From JAICMB01 sp963802915 (GTDB lineage: Bacteria; Acidobacteriota; Terriglobia; Bryobacterales; Bryobacteraceae), in the NCBI GenBank assembly GCA_963802915.1, contig CAWDKQ010000013.1, forward strand, positions 496,001-560,000: DNA of 64,000 bases. The letters run 5' to 3'. The translations under genes were made by a program, and so were the position numbers. Shown here piece by piece: positions 17,112 through 25,237 of this stretch. The notes under the pieces were generated by a model that was not told the DNA's origin, did not search any database, and saw only the letters and a list, made by a program, of their open reading frames with translations. How positions within the stretch are numbered: the stretch's first letter is position 1; every line of letters starts with the position of its first letter.

Positions 17112-17204
17112 TCCGGCTAACTTCCAGCCATCGTCGAGCATCTCTAGTCGTGCAATCCCGTGGCCGGCCCGGTCGAGCCTGCGCCACAGTATGATTCCGA
17201 TCAT
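17112..17204 (-). pseudogene. Truncated putative glycolipid-binding (PF06475-type) gene
   Basis: From an ATG at 17204 the minus strand reads MIGIILWRRLDRAGHG then IARLEMLDDGWKLAG, the hallmark opening of the PF06475 putative glycolipid-binding family (xxLWRRLDxPGHExARL...GWxLxG). The similarity stops abruptly after KLAG near 17112 and the frame soon ends. Only about 30 of some 190 residues remain. The break lies 245 bases upstream of the IS110 transposase, so insertion or a linked deletion probably truncated the gene. The upstream part of the same frame (to 17354) is not clearly coding. The rest of 17002-17357 shows nothing else. Confidence 0.5.
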
Positions 17205-17357
17205 CCTGTTTCCATCCCAGTGAAGGACGTTCGCTGTGAGGCTTTCCAGCAAGCGCTGCGTCCCATAACCATAGTGTAGCCGCGGCTTGAGAACATACCT
17301 GCAGCATCGATGATGGTAGGGTGTCCTTCTTCCGCAACCAAACAGGAGAAGCACACT

Positions 17358-18419
17358 ATGGAATACTACATCGGACTAGATGTTTCGCAAAAAGAAACAT
17401 CGATTTGCGTGGTGGACGACGGGGGCCGGATAGCGGCTGAGGGCAAGGCCTTATCGCGACCATGGGACATTCACGAATGGCTGGTGGCCAACGACGTTTC
17501 TGTGGCATGCGTTGCCAAGGTGGGCCTGGAGGCGGGAGCCATGAGCAATTGGCTATGCACGGAACTGAGCGAGCTGGGCCATCCCATGGTCTGTCTGGAA
17601 GCTTTTCAGGCGCACCAGTTTCTTAAGACTTGCCGAAACAAGACCGACCGGAATGACGCCCGAGGACTGGCTCACCTTGTGCGCATGGGCGGTGAGTACA
17701 TCCGGCCGGTGAATGTGCGCACCCGCGACAATCAAGAGACGCGCATGCCGCTGACGCTCAGGCAGCAGCTGGTGCATCAGAGAGTCAGTATCGAGAACAG
17801 TATTACGGGCAGCCTTAAACCGTTTGGCCTCATTGTCCGGCGTGGGAATACTAGCGCCAAGACATTCCATGAGCGTGTGCTGATGGCGTTGGCCGGGGCG
17901 GGCGAGTTGGGAGACCGGCTCCGCGAGAGCGTCCTCCCGTTGCTTACTGTGCATGCGAGCCTGTGCGACCAGCTGGCACTGATCACCCGGCAAGTAAAAG
18001 CCACGGCCAGCACGCATCCTGTGTGCCGGCGTCTCATGACTGCACCGGGAGTTGGCCCAATTGTCGCGCTGTCGTTTGTTACCGCCGTCGATAATCCCCA
18101 TCGCTTTACCAAAGGCGACGATATCGGCGCCTACTTTGGATTGACCCCGAAACAATTTCAATCCAGCGACACAGACTACCGAACCGGCATCTCAGGCATG
18201 GGGAACGTGATGACGCGACAGCACCTGGTCCAAGCGGCCACCACATTGCTGACAAGCACCAAGAAGTGGTGCGCGCTTAAGGCTTGGGGGATGAAGATTG
18301 CCAAACGAAGGGGCTTCCAGAAAGCACGTATCGCTGTAGCGCGCAAACTTGCCATTATATTGCACCGCATGTGGCTCCACGAGGCGGACTTCCAATGGTC
18401 TGCGGGAGCTGCAGGATAG
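17358..18419 (+). CDS. IS110-family transposase
   Basis: This 353-residue transposase has the IS110 DEDD domain at the N-terminus (YYIGLDVSQKETSICVVDD, VGLEAG, TDRNDARGLAHLVRMG). A Transposase_20 domain follows (MTAPGVGPIVALSFVTAV, YFGLTPKQFQSSDT, with SDTDYRTGISGMGN carrying the likely catalytic serine). AGGAGAAG precedes the ATG. Length is near normal for the family and no lesion is seen, so it may be active. IS110 elements lack typical terminal inverted repeats and use a bridge RNA encoded in a non-coding end. The candidate bridge RNA zones here are 17005-17357 and 18420-18568. Confidence 0.95.
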   Translation: MEYYIGLDVSQKETSICVVDDGGRIAAEGKALSRPWDIHEWLVANDVSVACVAKVGLEAGAMSNWLCTELSELGHPMVCLEAFQAHQFLKTCRNKTDRNDARGLAHLVRMGGEYIRPVNVRTRDNQETRMPLTLRQQLVHQRVSIENSITGSLKPFGLIVRRGNTSAKTFHERVLMALAGAGELGDRLRESVLPLLTVHASLCDQLALITRQVKATASTHPVCRRLMTAPGVGPIVALSFVTAVDNPHRFTKGDDIGAYFGLTPKQFQSSDTDYRTGISGMGNVMTRQHLVQAATTLLTSTKKWCALKAWGMKIAKRRGFQKARIAVARKLAIILHRMWLHEADFQWSAGAAG

Positions 18420-18433
18420 TGTTAAGAAATCCC

Positions 18434-18450
18434 TCCCGCTTCAAGCGGGA
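18434..18450. repeat. Palindrome just after the IS110 transposase
   Basis: TCCCGCTT-C-AAGCGGGA forms a hairpin starting 15 bases after the transposase stop. It may be part of the right non-coding end of the IS110 element. No U-run follows, so it is not a standard terminator. Confidence 0.4.
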
Positions 18451-18568
18451 AGGATGTTTCCGCAACGGGACGGAAGGGATGGTGACCACGTATAAAAGAG
18501 TGATACTGATTTTTCAGGGTCTACAGGAGAATTTGTGGGCGGGTTGACGGGTCGGCAGTGGGCTAGTT

Positions 18569-18796
18569 TCAGTTGTTGGAGATGCGCTCGAATTCCGAAA
18601 GCACGCGTTTGACCTGCTGGAGGGTCCTTCGGCGTTCATCGGTTTGGAACTGGTTGAACTGGACCGGACCACAGATAGGGCACGTGAAAGTAGTATCCGT
18701 CTCAAGCCGGGCGATAGTCTCCTGGAATGGCTCCTTGCAGTTCGGGCAACCGATTGAAACTTTTCGATTGTGATCTAAGGTGCTCATACGGAGCAT
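18569..18796 (-). CDS. Small Zn-ribbon protein
   Basis: This is a 75-residue protein from an ATG at 18796, with GGTGAT close upstream; ATG at 18787 is the alternative. Two CxxC knuckles, IGCPNCKEPF and FTCPICGPVQ, form a classic zinc ribbon. A basic helical tail follows (DERRRTLQQVKRVLSEFERI). The frame runs upstream to 18952 but that part has no family-like sequence. Function unknown. Confidence 0.7.
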   Translation of the reverse strand: MLRMSTLDHNRKVSIGCPNCKEPFQETIARLETDTTFTCPICGPVQFNQFQTDERRRTLQQVKRVLSEFERISNN

Positions 18797-19443
18797 TTTA
18801 TCACCGCCCAAAACTGCGGAGATTTCGATCTGGCCCGGTACCAACTGGTCGGATGGCGGTTCGTTCAATCCGTTCGGGCTGCCCCTACGAGCAAATCGGA
18901 AAGACCCGGCGGCGAGGTAGCTTCGGCCTTGATTGGCGGTCTGCCAGGACACCAGTCAACAGAGCCACACAGCGGCGGGGAGAGACTCGCGCCCGGCAAG
19001 CCCACCATGATGCGAACAAGGGCGTGGAGGAAAAACTGGCTACGAAAAAACAGACGTACCGGTCGCGACGAGCTTTCCCTGGAAGCCCTGTGAACAGGCA
19101 CTGGCGTGCATCCTGCGAGGCGCACCGGGCCTCGAATCACCCACAAATTCCCCGGACGAGGCATTTTTCAGACATCGACATAACCATGGCGGCACCACCC
19201 TTCTAAACGAACCCTATATTGCGGCCGGTCTAAAATAATAATAGGTAAGGACCGATCAGACCGCGGAGAGACCTCTGTACCCTTTGCGGAAGAGTATTGT
19301 GATTAATCGCGCTCGGCCAAGGCTGAGTGACTTATTGCAGCGCTTCAAGACCCCGCCATCACACCCTTCGATGGCGGCAATCTCTCCTATTGCACGCAAT
19401 TTGCCTGCGGATAGGATGGATAACCCCACAAAGGACGCCGTCT
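18797..19443. other. Interval of about 650 bases without a convincing gene
   Basis: No recognised coding region. A 159-codon plus-strand frame across 18727-19206 has unnatural Arg/Ser-rich composition and no domain. CGGTCT (19226-19231) and AGACCG (19258-19263) flank an AT-rich core containing TAATAATAG, which might be a promoter or operator for the membrane protein that follows. Confidence 0.35.
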
Positions 19444-19779
19444 ATGGGACTGCAATGGATTAAGCGCGTGTGCTGCGGAGAAGAGAAGCTCCAGATGGTT
19501 TTCTGGGGATATGGTTGCGTCCAGGCGCTGATTTTCGCGGTGATGAGCGGCGTTCTTATTGTGGTGGAGAAAGCCCCTCTCGAGCACCGGCTGATAACTC
19601 CAAACGCGGAGCGGGAGATAATGGATGTTTGGGGGCTATTGGTAATAGGATGGGGGATTCTTATTGTTTTAAACTCCAAGAATACGAAGGGAAGAATCTA
19701 CACGTACCTGGCAAGACTCTTCGCGCTTCTTGCCGTTCTGTTCATGCTTGCCTGTATCGGCAGCGGTTGGGATGCTTGA
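19444..19779 (+). CDS. Small membrane protein, function unknown
   Basis: This 111-residue protein has three hydrophobic segments: about residues 18-41 (MVFWGYGCVQALIFAVMSGV), 63-78 (LLVIGWGILIVL) and 88-106 (LARLFALLAVLFMLACIG). It is probably an inner-membrane protein. No family was recognised and it has no obvious operon partner. The start ATG at 19444 gives a short cationic N-terminus before the first membrane segment; an in-frame upstream start exists at 19327. Confidence 0.55.
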   Translation: MGLQWIKRVCCGEEKLQMVFWGYGCVQALIFAVMSGVLIVVEKAPLEHRLITPNAEREIMDVWGLLVIGWGILIVLNSKNTKGRIYTYLARLFALLAVLFMLACIGSGWDA

Positions 19780-19988
19780 GCGAAGACTGCGAGCTACACT
19801 GCCAAACTTTGAACGCGCTTGCATAAGCGGTCAAGGATTGTGCACTATCAATAACTGTGAGACTGAGAGATTACCCTCCATAAAAAGCACTTGCATCAGC
19901 CGCGGCTAGAGACCTCTTTTATGGGACGTAATCCGTGCAGCATGAAATCCTTTGCATTTATTAACGATTGCTGCATGGATCGGCGGTC

Positions 19989-21185
19989 TTAGTTCCAAGT
20001 CTCTGTGTAGCCGTATGCTTCATTGAAGAGGCGCTTACCGCGAAAACGGAGGAATTGCTTGAGCATGAAGTCTCTGACTTTCGCGGCATTGGCAGGAAGC
20101 GTTTGTTTACCTTCTCCACGTTTCCGGGCATCCGCTATGATCTTGTTCACACGAAGCTGACGGTCTTGCCGGAATCTCTTGAACGCCGCTTCAGGCGAGG
20201 CGCCTCGCAGGTGCTTTGCTATATTGATTGCATCTTCAAGGGCGAGCGACGCACCCTGGCCGGCATGAGGACTAATGGCATGTGCTGCGTCGCCGATAAG
20301 AACAACGCGACCACTCGACCAGTTTGCGAGATCGGGCAGGTCATGTACCGGCCCCCAAAGAATGCGGCTCGCACCACGCAGAATGGTCTCCACGGGCTCT
20401 GCCCAACCGCGATGATGAGCGAGGATTCTGCTTCGCAGTTCTTCTACCTCGACGGAACGCAGCTCGTGTTCTGAGGGTTCCACTTCCCGCTGCAGATGGC
20501 TCCACCACATGACGGCGGAAGGATCACCGGGGTCGTAGTAGCCGTAGCCGAAGAATCCGTTTAGACCGAAAACCAGATGCGCACGAGTCAGATGGGACTC
20601 ATCCCTTGGGATCAATGCGTCGCTCTTTGCAAACCCACCAACCGTAATCAGACCTGTGTAGTGAGGCGCAGGCGCATGGGGGAAAAGTATCCGCCGGGTG
20701 TTGGAGTGAAGACCATCCGCACCGATCAGAATGCTCCCTGACGCAGAGCTCCCGTCGGCAAAGGTTACGGTGACCTGATCGTGATCGGCCGTAATCAGCT
20801 CCAATCGCTTCGAATAGTGGATAAGGATATTCTGTTGGGCCAGCGCGTCTAGCAACGCTTGATGGACAAGAGAACGTCGAATCTGGGTCGCAGGAAACGC
20901 ATAGCGGGATGCGGGGCCATTCGGAATGCAAGCCAACGTCTTTCCGAACTGGTTCTCAAAACAGAATTCCGCGCTCTCCACACCTGTCCGCCGAATGGTC
21001 TCGGCGAGCCCAAGCTCGTTAAGAACACCCATCCCGTTCGGCGCGATTTGAAGTCCTCCTCCGATGTCCGAAGCTGCTGCGTGCGCTTCGAAGACAAGAG
21101 GCCGAAACCCCGCTCTCTTCAAGAAAAGGGCGACCGCCGGACCTGCAATCCCACCACCGTTGACTAGAGCAACCTTTTCCACCAT
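19989..21185 (-). CDS. FAD-dependent monooxygenase (PHBH/TetX-like)
   Basis: This 398-residue flavoprotein has the Rossmann FAD-binding start (VALVNGGGIAGPAVALFLKR), the GADGLHSNTR element and the second FAD motif VVLIGDAAHAISPHAGQG, in the order and spacing of class A flavin monooxygenases. The closest groups by eye are TetX-like drug-modifying and aromatic-ring hydroxylating enzymes; the substrate cannot be told. The first glycine motif is G-G-G-I-A-G, close to the canonical GxGxxG. It is divergent from a MarR regulator across an inverted-repeat operator at 21200-21212, so ligand-controlled expression is likely. It acts in the cytosol with NAD(P)H and oxygen. Confidence 0.9.
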   Translation of the reverse strand: MVEKVALVNGGGIAGPAVALFLKRAGFRPLVFEAHAAASDIGGGLQIAPNGMGVLNELGLAETIRRTGVESAEFCFENQFGKTLACIPNGPASRYAFPATQIRRSLVHQALLDALAQQNILIHYSKRLELITADHDQVTVTFADGSSASGSILIGADGLHSNTRRILFPHAPAPHYTGLITVGGFAKSDALIPRDESHLTRAHLVFGLNGFFGYGYYDPGDPSAVMWWSHLQREVEPSEHELRSVEVEELRSRILAHHRGWAEPVETILRGASRILWGPVHDLPDLANWSSGRVVLIGDAAHAISPHAGQGASLALEDAINIAKHLRGASPEAAFKRFRQDRQLRVNKIIADARKRGEGKQTLPANAAKVRDFMLKQFLRFRGKRLFNEAYGYTETWN

Positions 21186-21199
21186 ATTCTCCTCATGTG

Positions 21200-21212
21200 C
21201 TAATCTAATTAG
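21200..21212. promoter_or_regulatory. Probable MarR operator between the monooxygenase and marR-like genes
   Basis: CTAAT-CTA-ATTAG is an inverted repeat in the 74-base divergent interval, and a second CTAATTAT element follows at 21220-21227. Both lie where a repressor would control the two divergent promoters. MarR proteins typically bind such short AT-rich palindromes. Confidence 0.55.
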
Positions 21213-21259
21213 GGGACGAGCTAATTATCTTACAGACTAAGGAAACAAGCAAGAGGCCT

Positions 21260-21751
21260 ATGAACGCGAAAGACGAACGGGAACGTCTCCTTAAACGGGT
21301 GGGACGGGAACTCGGGCGCGAGCTCACAACTTGCAACGTGTTTCTGCACTCACTGATTGCAGACAAGGCTGGTCTGAATGTCACAGATACCCGTTGCCTT
21401 GAAATTCTCGGAAGTTCCCCTTCGCCGATGACTGCGGGTGCTCTCAAAGAGGCCACCAGCCTTACGACCGGCGCAATCACGGGGATTCTGGACCGGTTGG
21501 AAGAGGCAGGCTTCGTGAAACGAATTCGCGACAGAGAGGATCGGCGCAGAATCTATGTGAAGCTTCTGCCGGGCGCCGGAGCGAAGCTGGCAACGCTGTA
21601 CGAAGGGTTGGGTGTGGCAATGGGCCAGCTCGCGTCCCGTTACACCGTGAAAGATCTTCAACTGATTGAGGGATTCCTCGCTGCCAACCTCGACATCCTG
21701 AAGCGGGAGATCGCGAAGCTCACACCTGAACCCCGTGGCCCAGAGTCGTAG
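21260..21751 (+). CDS. MarR-family transcriptional regulator
   Basis: This 163-residue protein has a MarR winged helix: LEILGSSPSPMTAGALKEAT, then SLTTGAITGILDRLEEAGFV (recognition helix) and the wing RIRDREDRRRIYVKLLP. N- and C-terminal helices should form the dimer interface. It is transcribed away from the monooxygenase and is followed 26 bases later by a membrane protein, suggesting one regulated set of detoxification or efflux-like genes. The ligand is unknown. Confidence 0.9.
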   Translation: MNAKDERERLLKRVGRELGRELTTCNVFLHSLIADKAGLNVTDTRCLEILGSSPSPMTAGALKEATSLTTGAITGILDRLEEAGFVKRIRDREDRRRIYVKLLPGAGAKLATLYEGLGVAMGQLASRYTVKDLQLIEGFLAANLDILKREIAKLTPEPRGPES

Positions 21752-21777
21752 GCAACACCAAAAAGAGGGAGGAACAA

Positions 21778-22773
21778 ATGGTTGCGCCCAGAAGAAACAT
21801 CGCCGCGGTAATCACGCTCCTGTTCGTGTCTCCATTGGTGGCTGAGTATCTGCTGGGAGACCTGCCGCTTACCCTACTGCCCGCACTGATCGTCTTGGCT
21901 CCGGCATACGGTGGCGCAGCAGTGCTGATCCGTGAGTCAGCGCGACGAATGAATCGCGGCTGGCAAACGATGCTTCTCCTCGGCGCGGCATACACGTTGA
22001 TCGCCGAAGGCCTGGTGACGCAATCCCTTTTCAATCATGACTATATGAAGATGCACCTGCACCTGCTCGATCATGCTTATGTCCCGGTGTTGGGCGTCGG
22101 AGCATGGTGGACGTTGTTCATGTTCAACCTTCATACGTTCTGGAGCATAGGCGTCTCGATTGCGCTGGTCGAAGCGCTCTTCCCTAATGGCGGTGAGATG
22201 CAGTGGCTCGGGCCGGTCGGTAATTCGGTTGTCGCAGTTGTTTTCGCGCTGGGTGCAGCAGCAAACTTCAGCATGAATCTCAAGCGGAACCAATTCATGG
22301 CATCCGATACGCAGCTTGTCAGCGCAGCGGTACTGAGTGTGTTGCTCATTGTCGCTGGGTTCCGGTTCCCCGCACGCAGATCGCGCAAGAACGGCAACGG
22401 TTGGGTTCCAAGCCCATGGATTACGGGAACTATCACGTTGGCCCTGTGCTTAGGTGTCTTGTACACTCCGCCCAAGTGGGGTTGGGCCGGAGTGGCCGCG
22501 TTACTGGTGATCGACACGCTCTTCCTCGTTCTGGTTAACTTCTTCTCGCGGCAAACCACATGGGCCGCACTGCATACTCTGAGCTTGGCAGCCGGGGGAG
22601 CGCTAGCTTATGGCATTCACGCTTTTACCCAGAGGCCGCTCCTTGGCGGATCGGTAGGGATACGGATCAGCAACACGGTTCTGCTCGCTGTTGCAGTATG
22701 CCTGATATGGGTAGGATCGAGGCGAGTCATGCGCCACCAGAAAGTTTCCAAGTGCCATGCTCTCGTCTCATAA
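21778..22773 (+). CDS. Multi-pass membrane protein downstream of MarR
   Basis: This 331-residue protein has about eight hydrophobic segments, e.g. LPALIVLAPAYGGAAVLI, TMLLLGAAYTLIAEGLV, AVLSVLLIVAGFRF and NTVLLAVAVCLIWVG. It starts after GAGGGAGGAACAA, a strong ribosome-binding region, and follows the MarR gene by 26 bases, so the two are probably co-transcribed. No transporter signature motif was recognised. An export or membrane-stress function linked to the MarR ligand is possible but unproven. Confidence 0.7.
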   Translation: MVAPRRNIAAVITLLFVSPLVAEYLLGDLPLTLLPALIVLAPAYGGAAVLIRESARRMNRGWQTMLLLGAAYTLIAEGLVTQSLFNHDYMKMHLHLLDHAYVPVLGVGAWWTLFMFNLHTFWSIGVSIALVEALFPNGGEMQWLGPVGNSVVAVVFALGAAANFSMNLKRNQFMASDTQLVSAAVLSVLLIVAGFRFPARRSRKNGNGWVPSPWITGTITLALCLGVLYTPPKWGWAGVAALLVIDTLFLVLVNFFSRQTTWAALHTLSLAAGGALAYGIHAFTQRPLLGGSVGIRISNTVLLAVAVCLIWVGSRRVMRHQKVSKCHALVS

Positions 22774-22790
22774 AGCTAATGGAGGAAGCA

Positions 22791-23064
22791 ATGAACGATC
22801 TGAAAGACCCCAAGACCGCATCGTTCTCCTCAACCCTTCGGAAGCTGTCTTCTTTTAAGCGGCGTGTGTACGCATCCTTTGCATCGGGGCCAAGGTCTCG
22901 CTGAGAGCGTGATCTGGCAGCCCGTGCGCAATCATCGTCGTGACGGTCTCTTGTCCTGGCTCCATATTGGCTGCGAAAACCGGCGCGCCATCGAACTCTA
23001 TCTTCGGATGGGGTTTAGGGGAGTTCGCAAGGTGGTACTTAATCGACTTTCCAGGAAGGCGTAG
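22791..23064 (+). pseudogene. GNAT acetyltransferase remnant
   Basis: A plus-strand frame over 22864-23064 gives THPLHRGQGLAESVIWQP, then NRRAIELYLRMGF, which are GNAT motif A (Q/RxxGxG/A) and motif B (N-x-x-A-x-x-L/I-Y-x-x-x-GF). The N-terminal half of the fold is missing. A separate 5' frame starts at an ATG at 22791 with a good GGAGGA ribosome-binding site but is in another phase and runs out at 22904. The gene is therefore a 3' fragment, probably left by a deletion. Confidence 0.6.
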
Positions 23065-23068
23065 ACCC

Positions 23069-23656
23069 TTAAGGGTGAAATGCTTTGCCTTGCTCCATCA
23101 TGGCAAGAATCGTCTTCATCCGCTTTTCTCTGGTTTCCGGCTTCTTTGCCGTTTCAAGACGATAAACAATCGAATAAACATTTGCTTTGTTTAATGTTTT
23201 GAAAAAGGCCTCTGCTTTTTTATTCTTACTCAACTCCTTCACAAAATCTTCAGGCGGGGTAGCGCTCCTGGATGAAGCATAGGCGGTTTCCCATCGACCA
23301 TCGGCCTTTGCCGCTTCAACCGCTTCCATCCCTGCAGGGGTCATTGTTCCTGCTTTGATAAGACGTTCCACATGCTGAGTATTTATTTTCGACCACCCGC
23401 TTTGGGGGCGTCTCGGTGTAAATTTTTGCAGCCATGACAGTTTGTCGAAGGGCTTCTTCTGACCATCGATCCAGCCATAGCAAAGCGCCTGATCAAGCGC
23501 TTCAGCATAGGTCAGGGATTTCTCATGCGAATCTTTTTTGAAAATGCGCAACCATATACCCTCTGATTCTGTATGATTGTTCTCCAGCCAATGCCGGAAA
23601 TCCGCAGATGTTTGAAATGTAGGGTTTGCATGAACTGTGTCCCGTAATGTTGCCAT
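23069..23656 (-). CDS. YdeI/OmpD-associated family protein
   Basis: From the ATG at 23656 this is a 195-residue protein with the family's core: FRHWLENNHTESEGIWLRIFKK, YAEALDQALCYGWIDGQKKP, FTPRRPQSGWSKINTQHVERL and a lysine-rich tail EKRMKTILAMMEQGKAFHP. The frame is open upstream to 23851, but that part is unlike the family. YdeI-like proteins are cytosolic and loosely tied to antimicrobial-peptide resistance in enterobacteria; the molecular activity is not established. It converges on the GNAT remnant. Confidence 0.85.
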   Translation of the reverse strand: MATLRDTVHANPTFQTSADFRHWLENNHTESEGIWLRIFKKDSHEKSLTYAEALDQALCYGWIDGQKKPFDKLSWLQKFTPRRPQSGWSKINTQHVERLIKAGTMTPAGMEAVEAAKADGRWETAYASSRSATPPEDFVKELSKNKKAEAFFKTLNKANVYSIVYRLETAKKPETREKRMKTILAMMEQGKAFHP

Positions 23657-24331
23657 GGTCAGAAGAGCTTTCGTAATTGTCCAGTTCCGCGTTTGGCAGT
23701 AAATCATGACCTGAGAGGTCAGGTCACGCCGGCTCGATAGGCGGAAACCCAGAATGGTCCCTTGTCGAAATCCATGAACATCGCTGAGTTGCAGCAGGTG
23801 GCGACTACCCGGTTCCATATTATCCTCCGCAGGCCTTTCAAGGGCAGTCACATGATTACTCAGCTATCGTGATGGGGCAAATGTACATGCACCGTAATAT
23901 TACCGTTATCGGAGCGGTGCGACATTGACCACGATCAAGTGCCTGCGACATATGTTTTGTGAGGAAAGTCGCACATCATCGCGTATAAGACAATTCGTCG
24001 TTGACGCCTGAGCGACGCCCGCGGAGGGTCGAAAAAGGGCTGGGTGATGAACGTGCCCGTTCCCTTATGGCTTGTGAGGACGTTTCCATATGAAACCGTC
24101 GGGGTTGGCGATGGTCAGTGACCGAGTCGGCTGCCTTGCAAGTGCAATGTTACTGCAAATAATCGTATCGCTTATACAAACTTAACTCTTTCTTAAGACA
24201 ATTAATATAGAAATGCAATATTGCCACTCATCAGGGGACTATTCCCGGATGTTGGGGTGTAAAGAAAGTGACCGATGTCCTTACTGCGTACCTAATTATT
24301 GGCGTGCCTCAAGACTACATATCGTCAGACG
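23657..24331. other. Roughly 670-base interval with no convincing gene
   Basis: Only short unconvincing frames are present. The stretch 24160-24300 is AT-rich relative to its surroundings and probably holds the promoter of the chemotaxis genes that follow. No clear sigma-28 promoter was recognised. Confidence 0.4.
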
Positions 24332-24640
24332 ATGGAGACACACTTGAATAAAGTACACGACCTCACTGCCGCTCTGGACGATGCCTTTGCAAACGCACCT
24401 TACGAGGAACAATGCGCCGCACTACATCGGTATGTCCGCTACAAGGAAATCGAAATTTCCGAGGCTGCTGAGGATATCAAACGCATGCACGCCGAGTTCG
24501 TTCAACAGGGCAAGCCCGTTGATATCGCGCGTTTCGACGCGGCACTGGCTTGCCTAAACGGACTGCTAAACCAGCTTCGTGACCGGGTCGCGGCATTCAA
24601 TATAAGAGGGATCAACACCGGAACGCATGCAAATGACTGA
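24332..24640 (+). CDS. Helical protein in front of cheW, unknown function
   Basis: This 102-residue, mostly helical protein (VHDLTAALDDAFANAPYEEQ, then AAEDIKRMHAEFVQQG) starts at ATG 24332; an upstream in-frame GTG at 24299 is less likely. It lies 33 bases before the CheW gene on the same strand, so it is probably part of the chemosensory unit. It has no CheY, CheW or receptor features. It could be a small adaptor, but that is only a guess from position. Confidence 0.55.
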   Translation: METHLNKVHDLTAALDDAFANAPYEEQCAALHRYVRYKEIEISEAAEDIKRMHAEFVQQGKPVDIARFDAALACLNGLLNQLRDRVAAFNIRGINTGTHAND

Positions 24641-24673
24641 ACACTCGGCCATCATCTATCTTTCCACAGCTAC

Positions 24674-25186
24674 ATGAGTGATACGTTGGACAAGACCCAA
24701 ATCAATACAGGGGAAGCCAGCGACCAGGACGGAAACACGTTGCAGTTTCTCACTTTTACTGTAAGGGACGAGGACTACGGCGTGGACATCATGACGGTAC
24801 GCGAAATCAAGGGCTGGACGGAAACCACACGTCTGCCCAACTCGCCAACGTTCATGCGCGGCGTGATGAACCTGCGGGGACTTGTCATTCCCATATTCGA
24901 CCTACGCGCCCGCTTCCACAGGGAGCTGACACAGGCAACCGCCAAGCACGTGATCATCATACTGGCTGTGGGAAAGCGCACTATCGGCATCCTGGTGGAC
25001 GCAGTGTCCGACATTCTCACGGTCAATGAGGGCGATATCAAGCCGAAACCCGAAATGGACGTGAGCACGAAAAGCGATTTTATCAGCGGATTGCTTTCGC
25101 TCGAGAATCGCATGGTTGTGCTCCTTACCGTGGATCAGTTATTCCATGAAGAGAGCATAAAAGCAGCACCGCTGGCCGCAGCATGA
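24674..25186 (+). CDS. cheW: CheW chemotaxis coupling protein
   Basis: This 170-residue CheW has the two-lobed SH3-like fold markers: LTFTVRDEDYGVDIMTVREI, the receptor-contact segment NSPTFMRGVMNLRGLVIPIF, then LRARF and a late GILVDAVSDIL element. CheW links methyl-accepting receptors to the kinase CheA at signalling arrays. It directly precedes a cytosolic chemoreceptor gene, forming a receptor-coupler unit. No cheA, cheR, cheB or cheY is in the window, so it must work with host chemotaxis proteins or those encoded elsewhere. Confidence 0.95.
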   Translation: MSDTLDKTQINTGEASDQDGNTLQFLTFTVRDEDYGVDIMTVREIKGWTETTRLPNSPTFMRGVMNLRGLVIPIFDLRARFHRELTQATAKHVIIILAVGKRTIGILVDAVSDILTVNEGDIKPKPEMDVSTKSDFISGLLSLENRMVVLLTVDQLFHEESIKAAPLAAA

Positions 25187-25237
25187 ATGTTAACCACGAA
25201 TTATTAACCCACAATCAAAAGCCCGAGGAGCAATGCC

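Noticed and set aside
18727..19206. 159-codon plus-strand frame
   Set aside because: Arg-rich, low-quality composition and overlap with the Zn-ribbon gene on the other strand.
19226..19263. CGGTCT/AGACCG inverted repeat considered as an insertion-sequence end or operator
   Set aside because: Arms are only six bases and no partner gene or duplication supports a specific role.
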